DNA from: Pseudarthrobacter oxydans
Lineage (GTDB): Bacteria > Actinomycetota > Actinomycetes > Actinomycetales > Micrococcaceae
NCBI RefSeq assembly: GCF_034258515.1
Contig: NZ_CP139438.1
Span: forward strand, 1 to 64,000
Length of the DNA: 64,000 nucleotides
Direction of reading: 5' to 3'
Below are positions 12,251 to 20,109 of the stretch, in pieces; position 1 is the stretch's first letter, and each line of letters begins with the position of its first letter. The notes beneath the pieces are model-generated. The model did no database searches. It was not told where the DNA came from and saw only the letters and a list, made by a program, of their open reading frames with translations. Made by a program: the position numbers and the translations under genes.

Positions 12251-12287
12251 AAAGTCCCGGTCAGCGGAAACGCCGGCCGGGACTTTT
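12251..12287 (+). terminator. Terminator of tRNA-Ala
   Basis: AAAGTCCCGG pairs with CCGGGACTTT around a loop of about 16 bases and is followed by TTG. It lies 4 bases after the tRNA 3' end, the position expected for an intrinsic terminator. Confidence 0.75.
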
Positions 12288-12343
12288 GCTTTGTCCGCGG
12301 CATGAGCTCAAACAGCAGTCGAACTGCGCATTAGGGTTGGTCA

Positions 12344-13294
12344 GTGAACTTCTTTCTTGCAGCCCTCGGCGTCCTGGGCGTCGCGTCATCCGGTCCGCTG
12401 ATTGCTGCCACCCTGGGCGCCACCACTGTGAGTGCACTCGCCATTGCCTTTTGGCGCAATGCGATCGGCGCGGCCGTGATGGCCTCCCCCACTCTCGTCC
12501 GGGAGCCCCGGCAATTCGGCAGGATCACCAAACGTGAGTTTCGCTGGTGCCTGCTGGCCGCCATTGCCCTGGCATTCCACTTTGCCTGCTTCATCACCTC
12601 GCTGCAGCTCACCTCTGTCGCGGCAGCTACTGCGCTGGTGTGCCTGCAGTCGGCGTGGATTGCGGTGTTTCAACTCTTCCGCGGGACCCGCCACCGTTGG
12701 CAGGTGCTGGCCGGGCTGGGCATTGCTTTCGGCGGTGTTGTAGCCATCACCGGGTTTGACATGGGGTCCTCCCCGCAGGCCCTGCTGGGTGACCTCCTGG
12801 CCGTGGCCGGCGGCGCGCTGGCCGGCCTTTACACGCTGGCAGGCGGGAAGGCCCGGCAAAGCATGACGACGGGCACCTACACCACCCTCTGCTACGGGAT
12901 GTGTGCAGCAGTCGTGGCCGTCATGGCTCTTCTGGCCGGGCAACCGCTGGCGGGCTTCGAAGCGGCGGGCTGGCTGGGGATCCTGGCTATCACAGTCTGC
13001 GCGCAGCTTGTGGGCCACACAGCGTTCAATCACCTGCTGGCCACTATGAGCCCGCTGCTGGTGTCCATGATCATCCTTCTGGAAATTCCGGGGGCTGCGC
13101 TGCTCGCCGCGGTCTTCCTCAAGGAGACGCTCCCGGCCGGAACCTATGCCGGGCTGGGCCTGATTCTGGCCGGACTCGCCGTCGTCGTGACGGGCCAAAG
13201 GTCGGGCAGGTCCGGGCGCCGGGGAAGGCCAGCGCGGAACGGGCAGGAGGAACCGCCGTCGGACCGCCCGCTTGCAGAGCTGGGAACGGACTGA
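12344..13294 (+). CDS. EamA/DMT-family transporter
   Basis: This 316-residue membrane protein has ten hydrophobic helices in two five-helix EamA repeats, as in the drug/metabolite transporter superfamily. Substrates of this family vary (amino acids, purines, drugs), and nothing here identifies one. The second repeat contains the usual TAFNHLLATMSPLLVSMI and a conserved EIPGAALLA segment. The C-terminal 40 residues are a charged, Arg- and Gly-rich cytoplasmic tail. The GTG start at 12344 follows AGGGTTGG. It is convergent with the glycosyltransferase gene, 19 bases away. Confidence 0.85.
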   Translation: MNFFLAALGVLGVASSGPLIAATLGATTVSALAIAFWRNAIGAAVMASPTLVREPRQFGRITKREFRWCLLAAIALAFHFACFITSLQLTSVAAATALVCLQSAWIAVFQLFRGTRHRWQVLAGLGIAFGGVVAITGFDMGSSPQALLGDLLAVAGGALAGLYTLAGGKARQSMTTGTYTTLCYGMCAAVVAVMALLAGQPLAGFEAAGWLGILAITVCAQLVGHTAFNHLLATMSPLLVSMIILLEIPGAALLAAVFLKETLPAGTYAGLGLILAGLAVVVTGQRSGRSGRRGRPARNGQEEPPSDRPLAELGTD

Positions 13295-13307
13295 GGGCGC
13301 CCTGTCC

Positions 13308-13325
13308 GGCGGCCTACTGGCCGCC
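13308..13325. terminator. Hairpin between convergent genes
   Basis: GGCGGCC TACT GGCCGCC forms a 7-bp GC stem with a 4-base loop. It overlaps the stop codon of the minus-strand glycosyltransferase and lies 14 bases past the EamA stop. It has no T-run, so termination is only a possibility. Confidence 0.35.
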
Positions 13326-14240
13326 GCGGCGCACAGGCTGGGCCGTGTTGACCGTGTGGATGGCCCGGAGGAGCTTTGCGGGGAAGTACACCGAAAAGAA
13401 CACCACCATGGGAGCCTTTAGCGCCATCTTCTTTACGTTGTGGGCCTTGTAGGTGCGGTCGAACCGCGTGACGTAATAGCGGTAGTCCCGCGGTGAGTCC
13501 TCCAGCCGCCGGGCGGACATGCCGGAGACCATCTGCGGGCAGTACTGGATTTTCAGGTCGTGTTCGGCGAGGTGCAGGGACAGATCGATGTCCTCATGCA
13601 TCTCGTCCTTTTCATCAAGGCAGGTCTCTGCCCGGATGGCGTCCCAGGCGGAGGAGCGGAGGGCCATGTTGGAGCCGAACAGGAAATGGTACTGGTGTTT
13701 AGCCAGCTTCAGCATCAGCTGGCGCATTTTGTCATCGGCTTTGAGCCCGAACCGGCGCATGGGCATGTCGTAATAGACCACCGGACCCGTGGCCGCCTGG
13801 ACTGAATGGTCCACGAACGCCCTCTGCACCTGCTCCACCCAGTCGGGCTCCACTACCGAATCGGCGTCGATCCGGCCCAGGACATCTCCCGTGGCGTTGT
13901 CCAGCCCGAAGTTCCGGGTGGGAATAAGGCCCTGCTGCTGATCCTGGCTCAACAGCACCAGCGGGCTTTCCGGGTATTCGAGCTGCATTTGGCGCACGAT
14001 GTCAGCGGTCCGGTCCTTGGAAAGGTTGTCCACCACCACGATCTCGTGGGCCGGGACCGACTGGTAGATGGCAGCTATCAGGCACTGCCTGATAACGCCC
14101 TCCTCGTTGTAGGCCGGGATGACAATGGATACGCGGGGCAGGTTTGCTGCGTCGTTCAAGGCATCCCCAGAGGGTTGTTGGGCTGGCATCAGTTCAAATC
14201 TAGCATCCAACCGCAGCCGCTCCCGGATGGCGGAAACCAT
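13314..14240 (-). CDS. Family 2 glycosyltransferase
   Basis: This is a probable GT-A fold glycosyltransferase of up to 308 residues. Motifs are PRVSIVIPAYNEEGVIRQCL at the nucleotide-sugar site, DNLSKDRTADIV, and the metal-binding Asp-rich RIDADSVVEPDW. There is no long membrane segment, so it is cytoplasmic or peripheral. The acceptor is unknown; envelope polysaccharide or glycolipid synthesis is likely. The ATG at 14240 sits directly after a terminator and has no ribosome site, so the start may instead be the ATG at 14189 (MPAQQPSGD). Confidence 0.8.
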   Translation of the reverse strand: MVSAIRERLRLDARFELMPAQQPSGDALNDAANLPRVSIVIPAYNEEGVIRQCLIAAIYQSVPAHEIVVVDNLSKDRTADIVRQMQLEYPESPLVLLSQDQQQGLIPTRNFGLDNATGDVLGRIDADSVVEPDWVEQVQRAFVDHSVQAATGPVVYYDMPMRRFGLKADDKMRQLMLKLAKHQYHFLFGSNMALRSSAWDAIRAETCLDEKDEMHEDIDLSLHLAEHDLKIQYCPQMVSGMSARRLEDSPRDYRYYVTRFDRTYKAHNVKKMALKAPMVVFFSVYFPAKLLRAIHTVNTAQPVRRGGQ

Positions 14241-14250
14241 GGGAGACAGG

Positions 14251-14281
14251 AAAAGGGCCCCGCCTGCGGCGGAGCCCTTTC
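14251..14281 (-). terminator. Terminator downstream of the amphipathic-repeat gene
   Basis: On the minus strand AAAGGGCTCCGCC pairs with GGCGGGGCCCTTT around a 3-4 base loop and runs into TTTTCC. It lies between the gene ending at 14328 and the glycosyltransferase, separating their transcripts. Confidence 0.7.
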
Positions 14282-14327
14282 CGGCTAAGCTCTCCGGCCT
14301 TGGCCGGACGACACAGCTGACAGCTGA

Positions 14328-15269
14328 TCAGGACTGGGTAGTGCCCTTGTTCCCGTTGCTGATGTTGGCCGCGATGTTCTTGGTGGCAGTCTTGGCATCG
14401 GTAGCTGGAGCCGCGCTTTCCGAGGCGTCTTCAGCCACGTGCTTTGCCTTTTCCCCGGCGTCCTCGGCCTTGTCCGCCGTGGCGGCGTCGGTCGAAGGGG
14501 AAACCGGCGCTGCCGCAGGTTCAGCGGCGTCGGCTGCCTTTTCCTTGACCTCGTTCACTGTGGTGGCCGGAACCGGTGCGGGCGTGGGTGTCACCGGGGA
14601 AGGGGTCTTCCACGGATCCTCAACCGGCTTGGATGCCTTCCAGGCAGCTACTGCAGCCGCAACCGCCGCCGCAATGACGCCGAAAACGAGCCAGCCGCGC
14701 TTCTTCGGCTTCTCCGGCTCGGCAAGCTGGATCCCTACGGTCCGGCCCGCCTCCGTTGCTGCTGCCTTGAGCTGTGTGCCGGTGGCCTGGGCCTGCTCCT
14801 GGATGGCGTGGATGATTCCCACATCCCCAAGCTTCTGCGCAACGGCGTCAACGTGCGCGGGAGTGTTCTCCAGGGTGCGGTGCACGGCCTCCGAGGCGTG
14901 GCCGATCTGGTCTGACAGGCGCGGCAGGTATTCAACGACAACCCGGTCACGGGCGTTGAGGATCACCGGGGTGGCCTTGTCCAGGGCCTCATGAAGACGG
15001 GGAGAGGCGCCTTCCACAGCTTCGTTGATCTTGGGCGCGAGCTGAGCCAGGCCGTCCTGGATGCGTGGGGTCACGGTGGCCACGCCGTCCGCCAGGTTGT
15101 GGGCAGCGGATTTCAAGCCTTCCTGGATCTTTGGCGACGCAGTGTCCAGGCCGTGCTGGAGACGGTCAACAGCTGCTTCCACACGGGGGGCTGCCCAATC
15201 CTTGGCGTTCTCTACGGCGCTGGCGACTTGCAGCTCAAGGTCACGGGCAATACGGTCCGACTTCTTCAC
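14328..15269 (-). CDS. Membrane-anchored amphipathic helical repeat protein
   Basis: This is a hypothetical protein of 313 residues. I start it at GTG 15269 (VKKSDRIARDLELQ) because GGGAGG lies 5 bases upstream; the ATG 57 bases further up has none. Residues 1-170 are a long series of amphipathic helices of roughly 11-residue rhythm with recurring proline punctuation (SPKIQEGL, TPRIQDGL, SPRLHEAL), reminiscent of apolipoprotein- or LEA-like proteins. One transmembrane helix (about 193-212) separates them from an Ala/Pro/Thr-rich acidic tail. No enzymatic motif is seen. A membrane or envelope stabilising role is a guess. Confidence 0.7.
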   Translation of the reverse strand: MKKSDRIARDLELQVASAVENAKDWAAPRVEAAVDRLQHGLDTASPKIQEGLKSAAHNLADGVATVTPRIQDGLAQLAPKINEAVEGASPRLHEALDKATPVILNARDRVVVEYLPRLSDQIGHASEAVHRTLENTPAHVDAVAQKLGDVGIIHAIQEQAQATGTQLKAAATEAGRTVGIQLAEPEKPKKRGWLVFGVIAAAVAAAVAAWKASKPVEDPWKTPSPVTPTPAPVPATTVNEVKEKAADAAEPAAAPVSPSTDAATADKAEDAGEKAKHVAEDASESAAPATDAKTATKNIAANISNGNKGTTQS

Positions 15270-15423
15270 AACTACCTCCCGGTTAGGTGACGGTTCTGTG
15301 GTTAGCCTACGTTGCTTGGTGTTCACCGGCTATTCCCACTGCGGATTTTAGGCGGATTTCACCCAGCGCGGAACTGCCGCCGCAGCCGCAACGGCCCGGA
15401 TGGGCCATGGAAGAATGGAGGCT

Positions 15424-15969
15424 ATGACTGCCATCGCAACCGCAAAAGCAACCATCCACACGAGCCTCGGCGACATCGCCGTGAACCTCTTCGGCAACCA
15501 CGCTCCCAAGACCGTCAAGAACTTCGTAGGTCTTGCCACCGGCGAGCAGGCGTGGACCCACCCGGAGACGGGTGAGGACAAGACCGGCACCCCGCTCTAC
15601 AACGGGACCATCTTCCACCGCATCATCAAGGACTTCATGATCCAGGCCGGCGATCCGCTGGGCCGCGGTGTGGGCGGCCCGGGCTACCAGTTCGATGACG
15701 AGATCCACCCCGAACTGAGCTTCAACCAGCCTTACAAGCTGGCCATGGCCAACGCAGGCATCCGCATGGGCAAGGGAACCAACGGTTCGCAGTTCTTCAT
15801 CACCACCATCCCCACGGACTGGCTCCAGGGGAAGCACACGATCTTCGGTGAAGTGGCTGACGAAGAATCCAAGAAGGTTGTTGACGCAATCGAAGGCGTC
15901 CGTACCGGCATGGGTGACCGTCCCGTAGAGGACGTCACCATCAACAGCATCGACATCGAACAGCTGTAA
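15424..15969 (+). CDS. ppiA: Cyclophilin-type peptidyl-prolyl cis-trans isomerase
   Basis: This enzyme catalyses cis-trans isomerisation of proline peptide bonds during protein folding. The 181-residue protein is a single cyclophilin domain with conserved FHRIIKDFMIQAGDP, GGPGYQFDDE, and NGSQFFITTIPTDWLQGKHTIFG, covering the catalytic Arg, Phe, Trp and His positions. No signal peptide is present, so it is cytoplasmic. ATG 15424 is chosen as the start of the conserved region; an in-frame ATG 9 bases upstream is equally possible given the GGAGG between them. It is followed 9 bases later by the rhomboid gene. Confidence 0.93.
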   Translation: MTAIATAKATIHTSLGDIAVNLFGNHAPKTVKNFVGLATGEQAWTHPETGEDKTGTPLYNGTIFHRIIKDFMIQAGDPLGRGVGGPGYQFDDEIHPELSFNQPYKLAMANAGIRMGKGTNGSQFFITTIPTDWLQGKHTIFGEVADEESKKVVDAIEGVRTGMGDRPVEDVTINSIDIEQL

Positions 15970-15978
15970 CACCGAACC

Positions 15979-16857
15979 ATGAGTTACGGAATTCCGTCGG
16001 CTGAGCCGTCCGCGCAGGTTCCGGTATGCCCGCGGCACCCGGACCGGCCCTCCTATGTGCGCTGCCAGCGTTGCGGTCGCCCCGCATGCCCTGACTGCCA
16101 GCGGGCGGCCGCCGTCGGATTCCAATGCATTGACTGCGTCAACGAAACAAAACGTTCGACGCCGGAGGTCCGGACGGTCTATGGCGGCGTCGCCGCTGCT
16201 GGCAAGCCTTTGGTGACGTTCGGAATAATCGCCGTATGTGCTGTGGTGTACGCGCTGCAGTGGCTCATCCCGGGCCAGGCTGTGTACGAACAGTTTGCCT
16301 ACAACAATGTCTTTGCCACCCCCCAGTACGGGGCGTTCGAGCCGTGGCGCATGTTGACGGCGGCTTTCCTGCACTCACCCGATTCACTGCTGCACATCCT
16401 GCTGAACATGTACACGCTGTGGATCTTCGGCCAGGTCCTGGAACCGCTCCTTGGCCGCGTGCGTTTCCTGGCCCTCTACCTGTTGTCGGCCGTGGGGGGT
16501 AGCGTCGGCTACCTGCTCCTGAACCCTGTCCTTGTGCCCGGCCAGGGGCTGGTGGGAGTAGTGGGCGCATCCGGCGCGATCTTCGGCCTGTTCGGCGCCA
16601 TGCTGTTGGTCCAGCGCCAGCGTGGCGGGGACACCCGGCAGCTGTGGGTCCTCATAGCTATTAATGGAGTCATAGGTTTCCTGATTCCCCAGATTGCCTG
16701 GCAAGCCCATTTGGGCGGGCTCATTACGGGCGCGCTGTGCGCAGCAGTCCTTGCCTACACTCCCCGCGGGCCCCGGCAGGGCTTCCTCCAGGCCGCCGGA
16801 CTGGTGGCCGTGCTGGCCCTGCTGATAGCCGTCAGCTGGGTGAGGATTTCCGTCTAG
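15979..16857 (+). CDS. Rhomboid family intramembrane serine protease with N-terminal zinc-finger
   Basis: This 292-residue protein has an N-terminal Cys/His cluster (CPRHPDRPSYVRCQRCGRPAC and CIDC, about residues 14-55), typical of actinobacterial rhomboids. Six or seven transmembrane helices follow. The catalytic serine is in GASGAIFGLFGA and the partner histidine in AHLGGLITGAL. Rhomboids cleave membrane proteins within the bilayer; the substrate is unknown. It follows the cyclophilin by 9 bases and is closed by a strong terminator. Confidence 0.9.
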   Translation: MSYGIPSAEPSAQVPVCPRHPDRPSYVRCQRCGRPACPDCQRAAAVGFQCIDCVNETKRSTPEVRTVYGGVAAAGKPLVTFGIIAVCAVVYALQWLIPGQAVYEQFAYNNVFATPQYGAFEPWRMLTAAFLHSPDSLLHILLNMYTLWIFGQVLEPLLGRVRFLALYLLSAVGGSVGYLLLNPVLVPGQGLVGVVGASGAIFGLFGAMLLVQRQRGGDTRQLWVLIAINGVIGFLIPQIAWQAHLGGLITGALCAAVLAYTPRGPRQGFLQAAGLVAVLALLIAVSWVRISV

Positions 16858-16891
16858 TCCCCCGCCACGGGCGCCAAGCCGGCCCGAGCAG

Positions 16892-16927
16892 AGAAACCCT
16901 GGCCTCCGAAAGGACGCCAGGGTTTCT
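16892..16927 (+). terminator. Terminator after the rhomboid gene
   Basis: AGAAACCCTGGC and GCCAGGGTTTCT form a perfect 12-bp stem with a 12-base loop. It ends only 2 bases before the first DnaA box of the 16.9-kb cluster. Confidence 0.75.
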
Positions 16928-16929
16928 GC

Positions 16930-17336
16930 TTATCCACAGCAGTTATCCACATTGTTGGTAACTTACATCCCTGTAGTTCTCCGTTCGGCGCTTCAGCTAC
17001 CGCGGAGTAGCAGGGATTTTGCGGTGCAGGTTCCATTCTTCTCCACATCTGTGGATAACTGTTGGGGATAGGGGTGTGCTTAAGTGGACAAACAGCCCGT
17101 AAAAAGCCGTTCTGTGGATAACGCGGTGAAAACCCCTTGGCACCCCTGGTTCTCCCCGGGTCAGGGACGTCCCATCAACAGGGTTATGCACATTGTTAAT
17201 AAAGAACAGCGGTGTAGTTTTTGGCCGTTTGCGCCGCTGCATCGCAATGTGCGGGCCACCGACCTTCCCATGAGTCCCGGCCTGTTTCCACACCTGTGGA
17301 TAACTTGTGGGTATCCCGATGTTGGTAAGTGGATAA
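16930..17336. promoter_or_regulatory. DnaA-box cluster, left part
   Basis: Within this non-coding DNA are perfect DnaA boxes TTATCCACA at 16930-16938 and 16943-16951, and its reverse complement TGTGGATAA at 17050-17058, 17113-17121 and 17295-17303. TTATGCACA is at 17184-17192 and a one-mismatch AGTGGATAA at 17328-17336. TGTTAATAA (17194-17202) is the reverse complement of the TTATTAACA seen twice in the dnaA-dnaN spacer. The surrounding 16858-17386 interval holds no credible gene. The boxes face both directions and flank the promoter of the AhpD-like gene. Confidence 0.75.
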
Positions 17337-17386
17337 GCTTCAGGTGCCTACCTTTGCGCCTGAGCCCCTTCCCGACAGGAGAATTT

Positions 17387-17854
17387 ATGACCGCCACTGC
17401 CCAGCACGTTTTCCTGGACAAGCAGCATCCTGCATTGTGGCGGGCCCTGAACGGATTGGGGCTCAAGGTCAAGGAGGCGGCCCAGGAAGCCGGCATCGAA
17501 GTCCGGACCATGGAGCTGCTTAATGTACGCATTTCGCAGCTGAACGGCTGCGCCTTCTGCCTGGACCTCCACGTCAGGGAAGCTGTCGAGGCGGGCGAGA
17601 CCCCGCAGAGGCTGGCGGTACTTCCTGCATGGCGCGACACAGCACTTTTCACGGAGAAGGAACGTGCTGCACTGGCGTTGACCGAGAGCATCACGGAATT
17701 GCCTGGTCACGGTCCACAGGAGCACGAGGAGTCTTACGCCCGGGAGCACCTCACCGAGGAAGAGTTCTCCGTGGTGAGCTGGCTGGCCATCACGATGAAC
17801 GCCTTCAACCGGGTTTCCATCACCAGCCACCACCCGGTCCGGCGTAAGCGGTAG
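17387..17854 (+). CDS. Carboxymuconolactone decarboxylase / AhpD-like protein
   Basis: This 155-residue protein of the AhpD-like superfamily starts at ATG 17387 with AGGAG 5 bases upstream. An ORF extending back to 17084 runs through the DnaA-box DNA and is not credible. The motif CAFCLDLH fits the CxxCxxxH redox centre of AhpD-type alkylhydroperoxidases, so peroxidase or thiol-redox activity is likelier than decarboxylation of carboxymuconolactone. The N-terminal helix resembles the HPALWRALN pattern of the family. It stands alone between two sets of DnaA boxes, so its transcription may be affected by DnaA. Confidence 0.85.
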   Translation: MTATAQHVFLDKQHPALWRALNGLGLKVKEAAQEAGIEVRTMELLNVRISQLNGCAFCLDLHVREAVEAGETPQRLAVLPAWRDTALFTEKERAALALTESITELPGHGPQEHEESYAREHLTEEEFSVVSWLAITMNAFNRVSITSHHPVRRKR

Positions 17855-17875
17855 GGCACCGCCTTGTCCTTGGGA

Positions 17876-18003
17876 TTATCCACAGGTATTCCACACTGTT
17901 AATAAACGCATGTGCAGTGGGGATCGGCCGTGGCCGCCGTGTGAAAGGCGGCCACGCACGTACATACGTCGGCAGTGCGGCCGTTTATCCCCATTGTGGA
18001 TAA
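17876..18003. promoter_or_regulatory. DnaA-box cluster, right part
   Basis: Perfect TTATCCACA at 17876-17884 and TGTGGATAA at 17995-18003 are present, with one-mismatch TATTCCACA at 17887-17895 and TTATCCCCA at 17985-17993. A second TGTTAATAA is at 17897-17905. A 10-bp perfect GC hairpin (17929-17956) lies in the middle and may end the AhpD-like transcript. With the left part, this gives seven perfect boxes plus one TTATGCACA in about 1.1 kb. Confidence 0.75.
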
Positions 18004-18036
18004 CTTTCCCAACAGCTGGGGATAAAAACAAAACCC

Positions 18037-18651
18037 TTAGCGGGCAGGAGCGGGCCAGATCCCGGAGGACCCGCGCCGGTGGCTCCCCACCAGGTGGGTG
18101 TCCACCATGCCGATCGCTTCCATCAGGGCAAACATGGTGGTGGGGCCGACGAAGGAGAATCCCTTTTTCCTCAGGGCCTTGGAGAGCGCAACGGATTCGG
18201 CCGACTGGGTGGGGATGTCCGCATGGACGGCGGGGCGCGGAGTGGAAGCGGGCTGGAACTGCCACACGAAGTCCACCAGCCCGCCGTCCTGGCGCAGCGC
18301 GAGGGTGGCTTGGGCGTTGTTGATGGCAGCACGGATTTTCAACCGGTTCCGGACGATGCCTGCATCCTGCATGAGCCGCTCAACGTCGGCGTCGGTGAAC
18401 AGCGCAACCGCATCCGGGCTGAAACCGGCGAAGGCGGCACGGAACGCGGGGCGCTTGCGAAGGATGGTGGCCCAGGAAAGCCCTGCCTGGAAGCCCTCCA
18501 GGCAGATGCGTTCGTAGAGGCCTTGTTCGTCCCTGACCGGCAGGCCCCACTCGGTGTCGTAGTAGTCGCGCATGAGCGGGTCCGTGGACGCCCACGCGGG
18601 ACGGGCGAGGCCGTCGTCACCTACCAGGACACCGGCAGCGTCAGGAGTCAC
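18037..18651 (-). CDS. tag: DNA-3-methyladenine glycosylase I
   Basis: This enzyme excises 3-methyladenine from alkylated DNA in base excision repair. The 204-residue protein has the family N-terminus RPAWASTDPLMRDYYDTEWG, the helix FQAGLSWATILRKR with the substrate-pocket aromatic and glutamate region, and the C-terminal KGFSFVGPTTMFALMEAIGMVDTH. The N-terminal Cys of the E. coli zinc snap is missing, and the C-terminus ends in SSGIWPAPAR. It is transcribed toward the DnaA-box region, and its 3' end lies 33 bases from the last box. Confidence 0.88.
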   Translation of the reverse strand: MTPDAAGVLVGDDGLARPAWASTDPLMRDYYDTEWGLPVRDEQGLYERICLEGFQAGLSWATILRKRPAFRAAFAGFSPDAVALFTDADVERLMQDAGIVRNRLKIRAAINNAQATLALRQDGGLVDFVWQFQPASTPRPAVHADIPTQSAESVALSKALRKKGFSFVGPTTMFALMEAIGMVDTHLVGSHRRGSSGIWPAPAR

Positions 18652-18721
18652 GCTTTTCTCCTTTAGGATTACCTGCCGGGCCGGCCGGCCGTCCGGGAGT
18701 GGATCTCGTCCTTGAAGGGGC

Positions 18722-18973
18722 CTAGGAGCGCCAGCGGGTGGTCATGAGGAAGCCTACGATGGCGATGCCGAACCCGGCTACGATGTTCCACGATTCCCAG
18801 GCCTGGACGGGAAAGCGGCCTTCGCTGATGTAGAACGTGATGATCCAGAAGAGCCCGATGATCATCAGGCCGAACATAACGGGCTTGAACCATACCGGGT
18901 TGGGCTTGTACGCCTGGGAAGCAGTCTGCTGCGGGGTGCTGGCGGTCTTCTTGCGCGGCTTTGACTCGGGCAC
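18722..18973 (-). CDS. crgA: Cell division protein CrgA
   Basis: CrgA is a small actinobacterial septation protein that recruits or stabilises division and peptidoglycan-synthesis factors at mid-cell. The 83-residue product starts at GTG 18973 (VPESKPRKK), with AAGGAG 6 bases upstream; the ATG far upstream lies in the divergent promoter region. A basic N-terminal cytoplasmic segment is followed by two transmembrane helices (about 34-53 and 65-80) joined by a short loop containing the conserved Trp-rich stretch. Its place beside the sortase-trpG-pknB block matches mycobacteria and streptomycetes. Confidence 0.92.
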   Translation of the reverse strand: MPESKPRKKTASTPQQTASQAYKPNPVWFKPVMFGLMIIGLFWIITFYISEGRFPVQAWESWNIVAGFGIAIVGFLMTTRWRS

Positions 18974-19147
18974 TGGCTCTCCTTGGCGGGCTGAGGCAAG
19001 ATCGGCGGTCCGGCCTTGATATCCTGCAAGAAGGAAATTGCCAGCGGTCTGCGCGATCTTGGTCAAATCTGGATTCTTACTAGCAGCCAATTCTAGCCGT
19101 AGTTCAGGGGCCGCCGGTGCCCGTCGGAACCGCCCGGAGGAGAACGC

Positions 19148-19936
19148 GTGGTATTGCAGGAGAAGGCGAGGCAAGCCGCTGCGCCGCCTGCCGGCGTCGT
19201 TATACTGCGCGGAACGGTCCAGGTTATTGGCGAGCTGCTCATCACCGCCGGCATCATCCTCCTGCTGTTCGTGGCCTGGCAGCTGTGGTGGACCAACGTG
19301 GAATCAGACGCCAGGCAGAGCGAAGTGATCAAGGAATTCGCGCAGGATATTGCCGGCGCCGCCCCTTCCGCGCCGGCCGCTGCTGATCCTCCTGCCGCTG
19401 GTGAAGACTTCGGCGAGCCAGCAGTGGCTGCCGCGCCGGCCCACGCCGGCACGATCGGCATCATGTACATTCCCCGGTTCGGGGCGAACTACACGCGGCC
19501 GATTGTCCAGGGAACCAGCAGCGATGTGCTGGACACCCTGGGCCTGGGACATTACGGGACCACGGCCATGCCCGGCGCGGTGGGCAACTTCGCTGTCGCG
19601 GGGCACCGCCAGACCCATGGCGCAGTGCTGGACAACATCCACACGCTGGTTCCGGGGGACAAAATTTACGTCCAGACGAAAGACGGCTATTACGTCTACG
19701 TCTTCCGCAACAACCAGATCGTCATGCCGTCCCGCACCGACGTCCTGGAACCGGTGCCGACGCTTCCCGGGGTTACCCCCACCGAAAGATACCTGACCAT
19801 GACAAGCTGCAACCCGCGCTTCGGCGCTGAAGAACGCATCATCGCCTACGCGCTGCTGGACAGTTGGCGCCCTGCATCAGCTGGTCCGCCCGCGGAAATC
19901 GCGGACCAGGTGGCTTCGGCGATCGGAAAGGGCTGA
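19148..19936 (+). CDS. Class E sortase
   Basis: This is a membrane-anchored transpeptidase that would attach LAXTG-type surface proteins to the wall. The 262-residue protein starts at GTG 19148. It has one N-terminal transmembrane helix (about 25-48), a Pro/Ala linker, and a sortase beta-barrel with catalytic His153 (AGHRQTH), Cys221 in MTSCNPRF and the downstream arginine in EERIIAYALL. No substrate gene is next to it. The class E assignment follows from its location next to crgA and trpG and from the TSC motif. Confidence 0.88.
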   Translation: MVLQEKARQAAAPPAGVVILRGTVQVIGELLITAGIILLLFVAWQLWWTNVESDARQSEVIKEFAQDIAGAAPSAPAAADPPAAGEDFGEPAVAAAPAHAGTIGIMYIPRFGANYTRPIVQGTSSDVLDTLGLGHYGTTAMPGAVGNFAVAGHRQTHGAVLDNIHTLVPGDKIYVQTKDGYYVYVFRNNQIVMPSRTDVLEPVPTLPGVTPTERYLTMTSCNPRFGAEERIIAYALLDSWRPASAGPPAEIADQVASAIGKG

Positions 19937-19938
19937 TC

Positions 19939-20109
19939 ATGTACGGCTGGATATTCCGCCATCTCCCAGGGCCGCTTTGGCTGCGGATTGTCACCTCATT
20001 GGTGCTCATTGCCGCCGCACTGGTATTGATGGTTCAGTTCCTTTTCCCCTGGATGTCCCACTACACCCAGTTCACCGACTCAACGATTGGTGCAGCAAGC
20101 CAGCCATGA
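19939..20109 (+). CDS. Small membrane protein between sortase and trpG
   Basis: This 56-residue ORF starts at ATG 19939, 2 bases after the sortase stop. It contains one strong transmembrane helix (about 18-38), followed by a short exposed tail rich in Thr and Ser. Its stop overlaps the trpG start in an ATGA arrangement, so the three genes are very likely co-translated. Small proteins at this place are conserved in Micrococcaceae. No function is known. Confidence 0.75.
   Translation: MYGWIFRHLPGPLWLRIVTSLVLIAAALVLMVQFLFPWMSHYTQFTDSTIGAASQP

Noticed and set aside
17084..17386. Long N-terminal extension of the AhpD-like gene back to 17084
   Set aside because: The added codons run through DnaA boxes and AT-rich DNA. 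A good ribosome site lies just before ATG 17387, and the family length fits that start.
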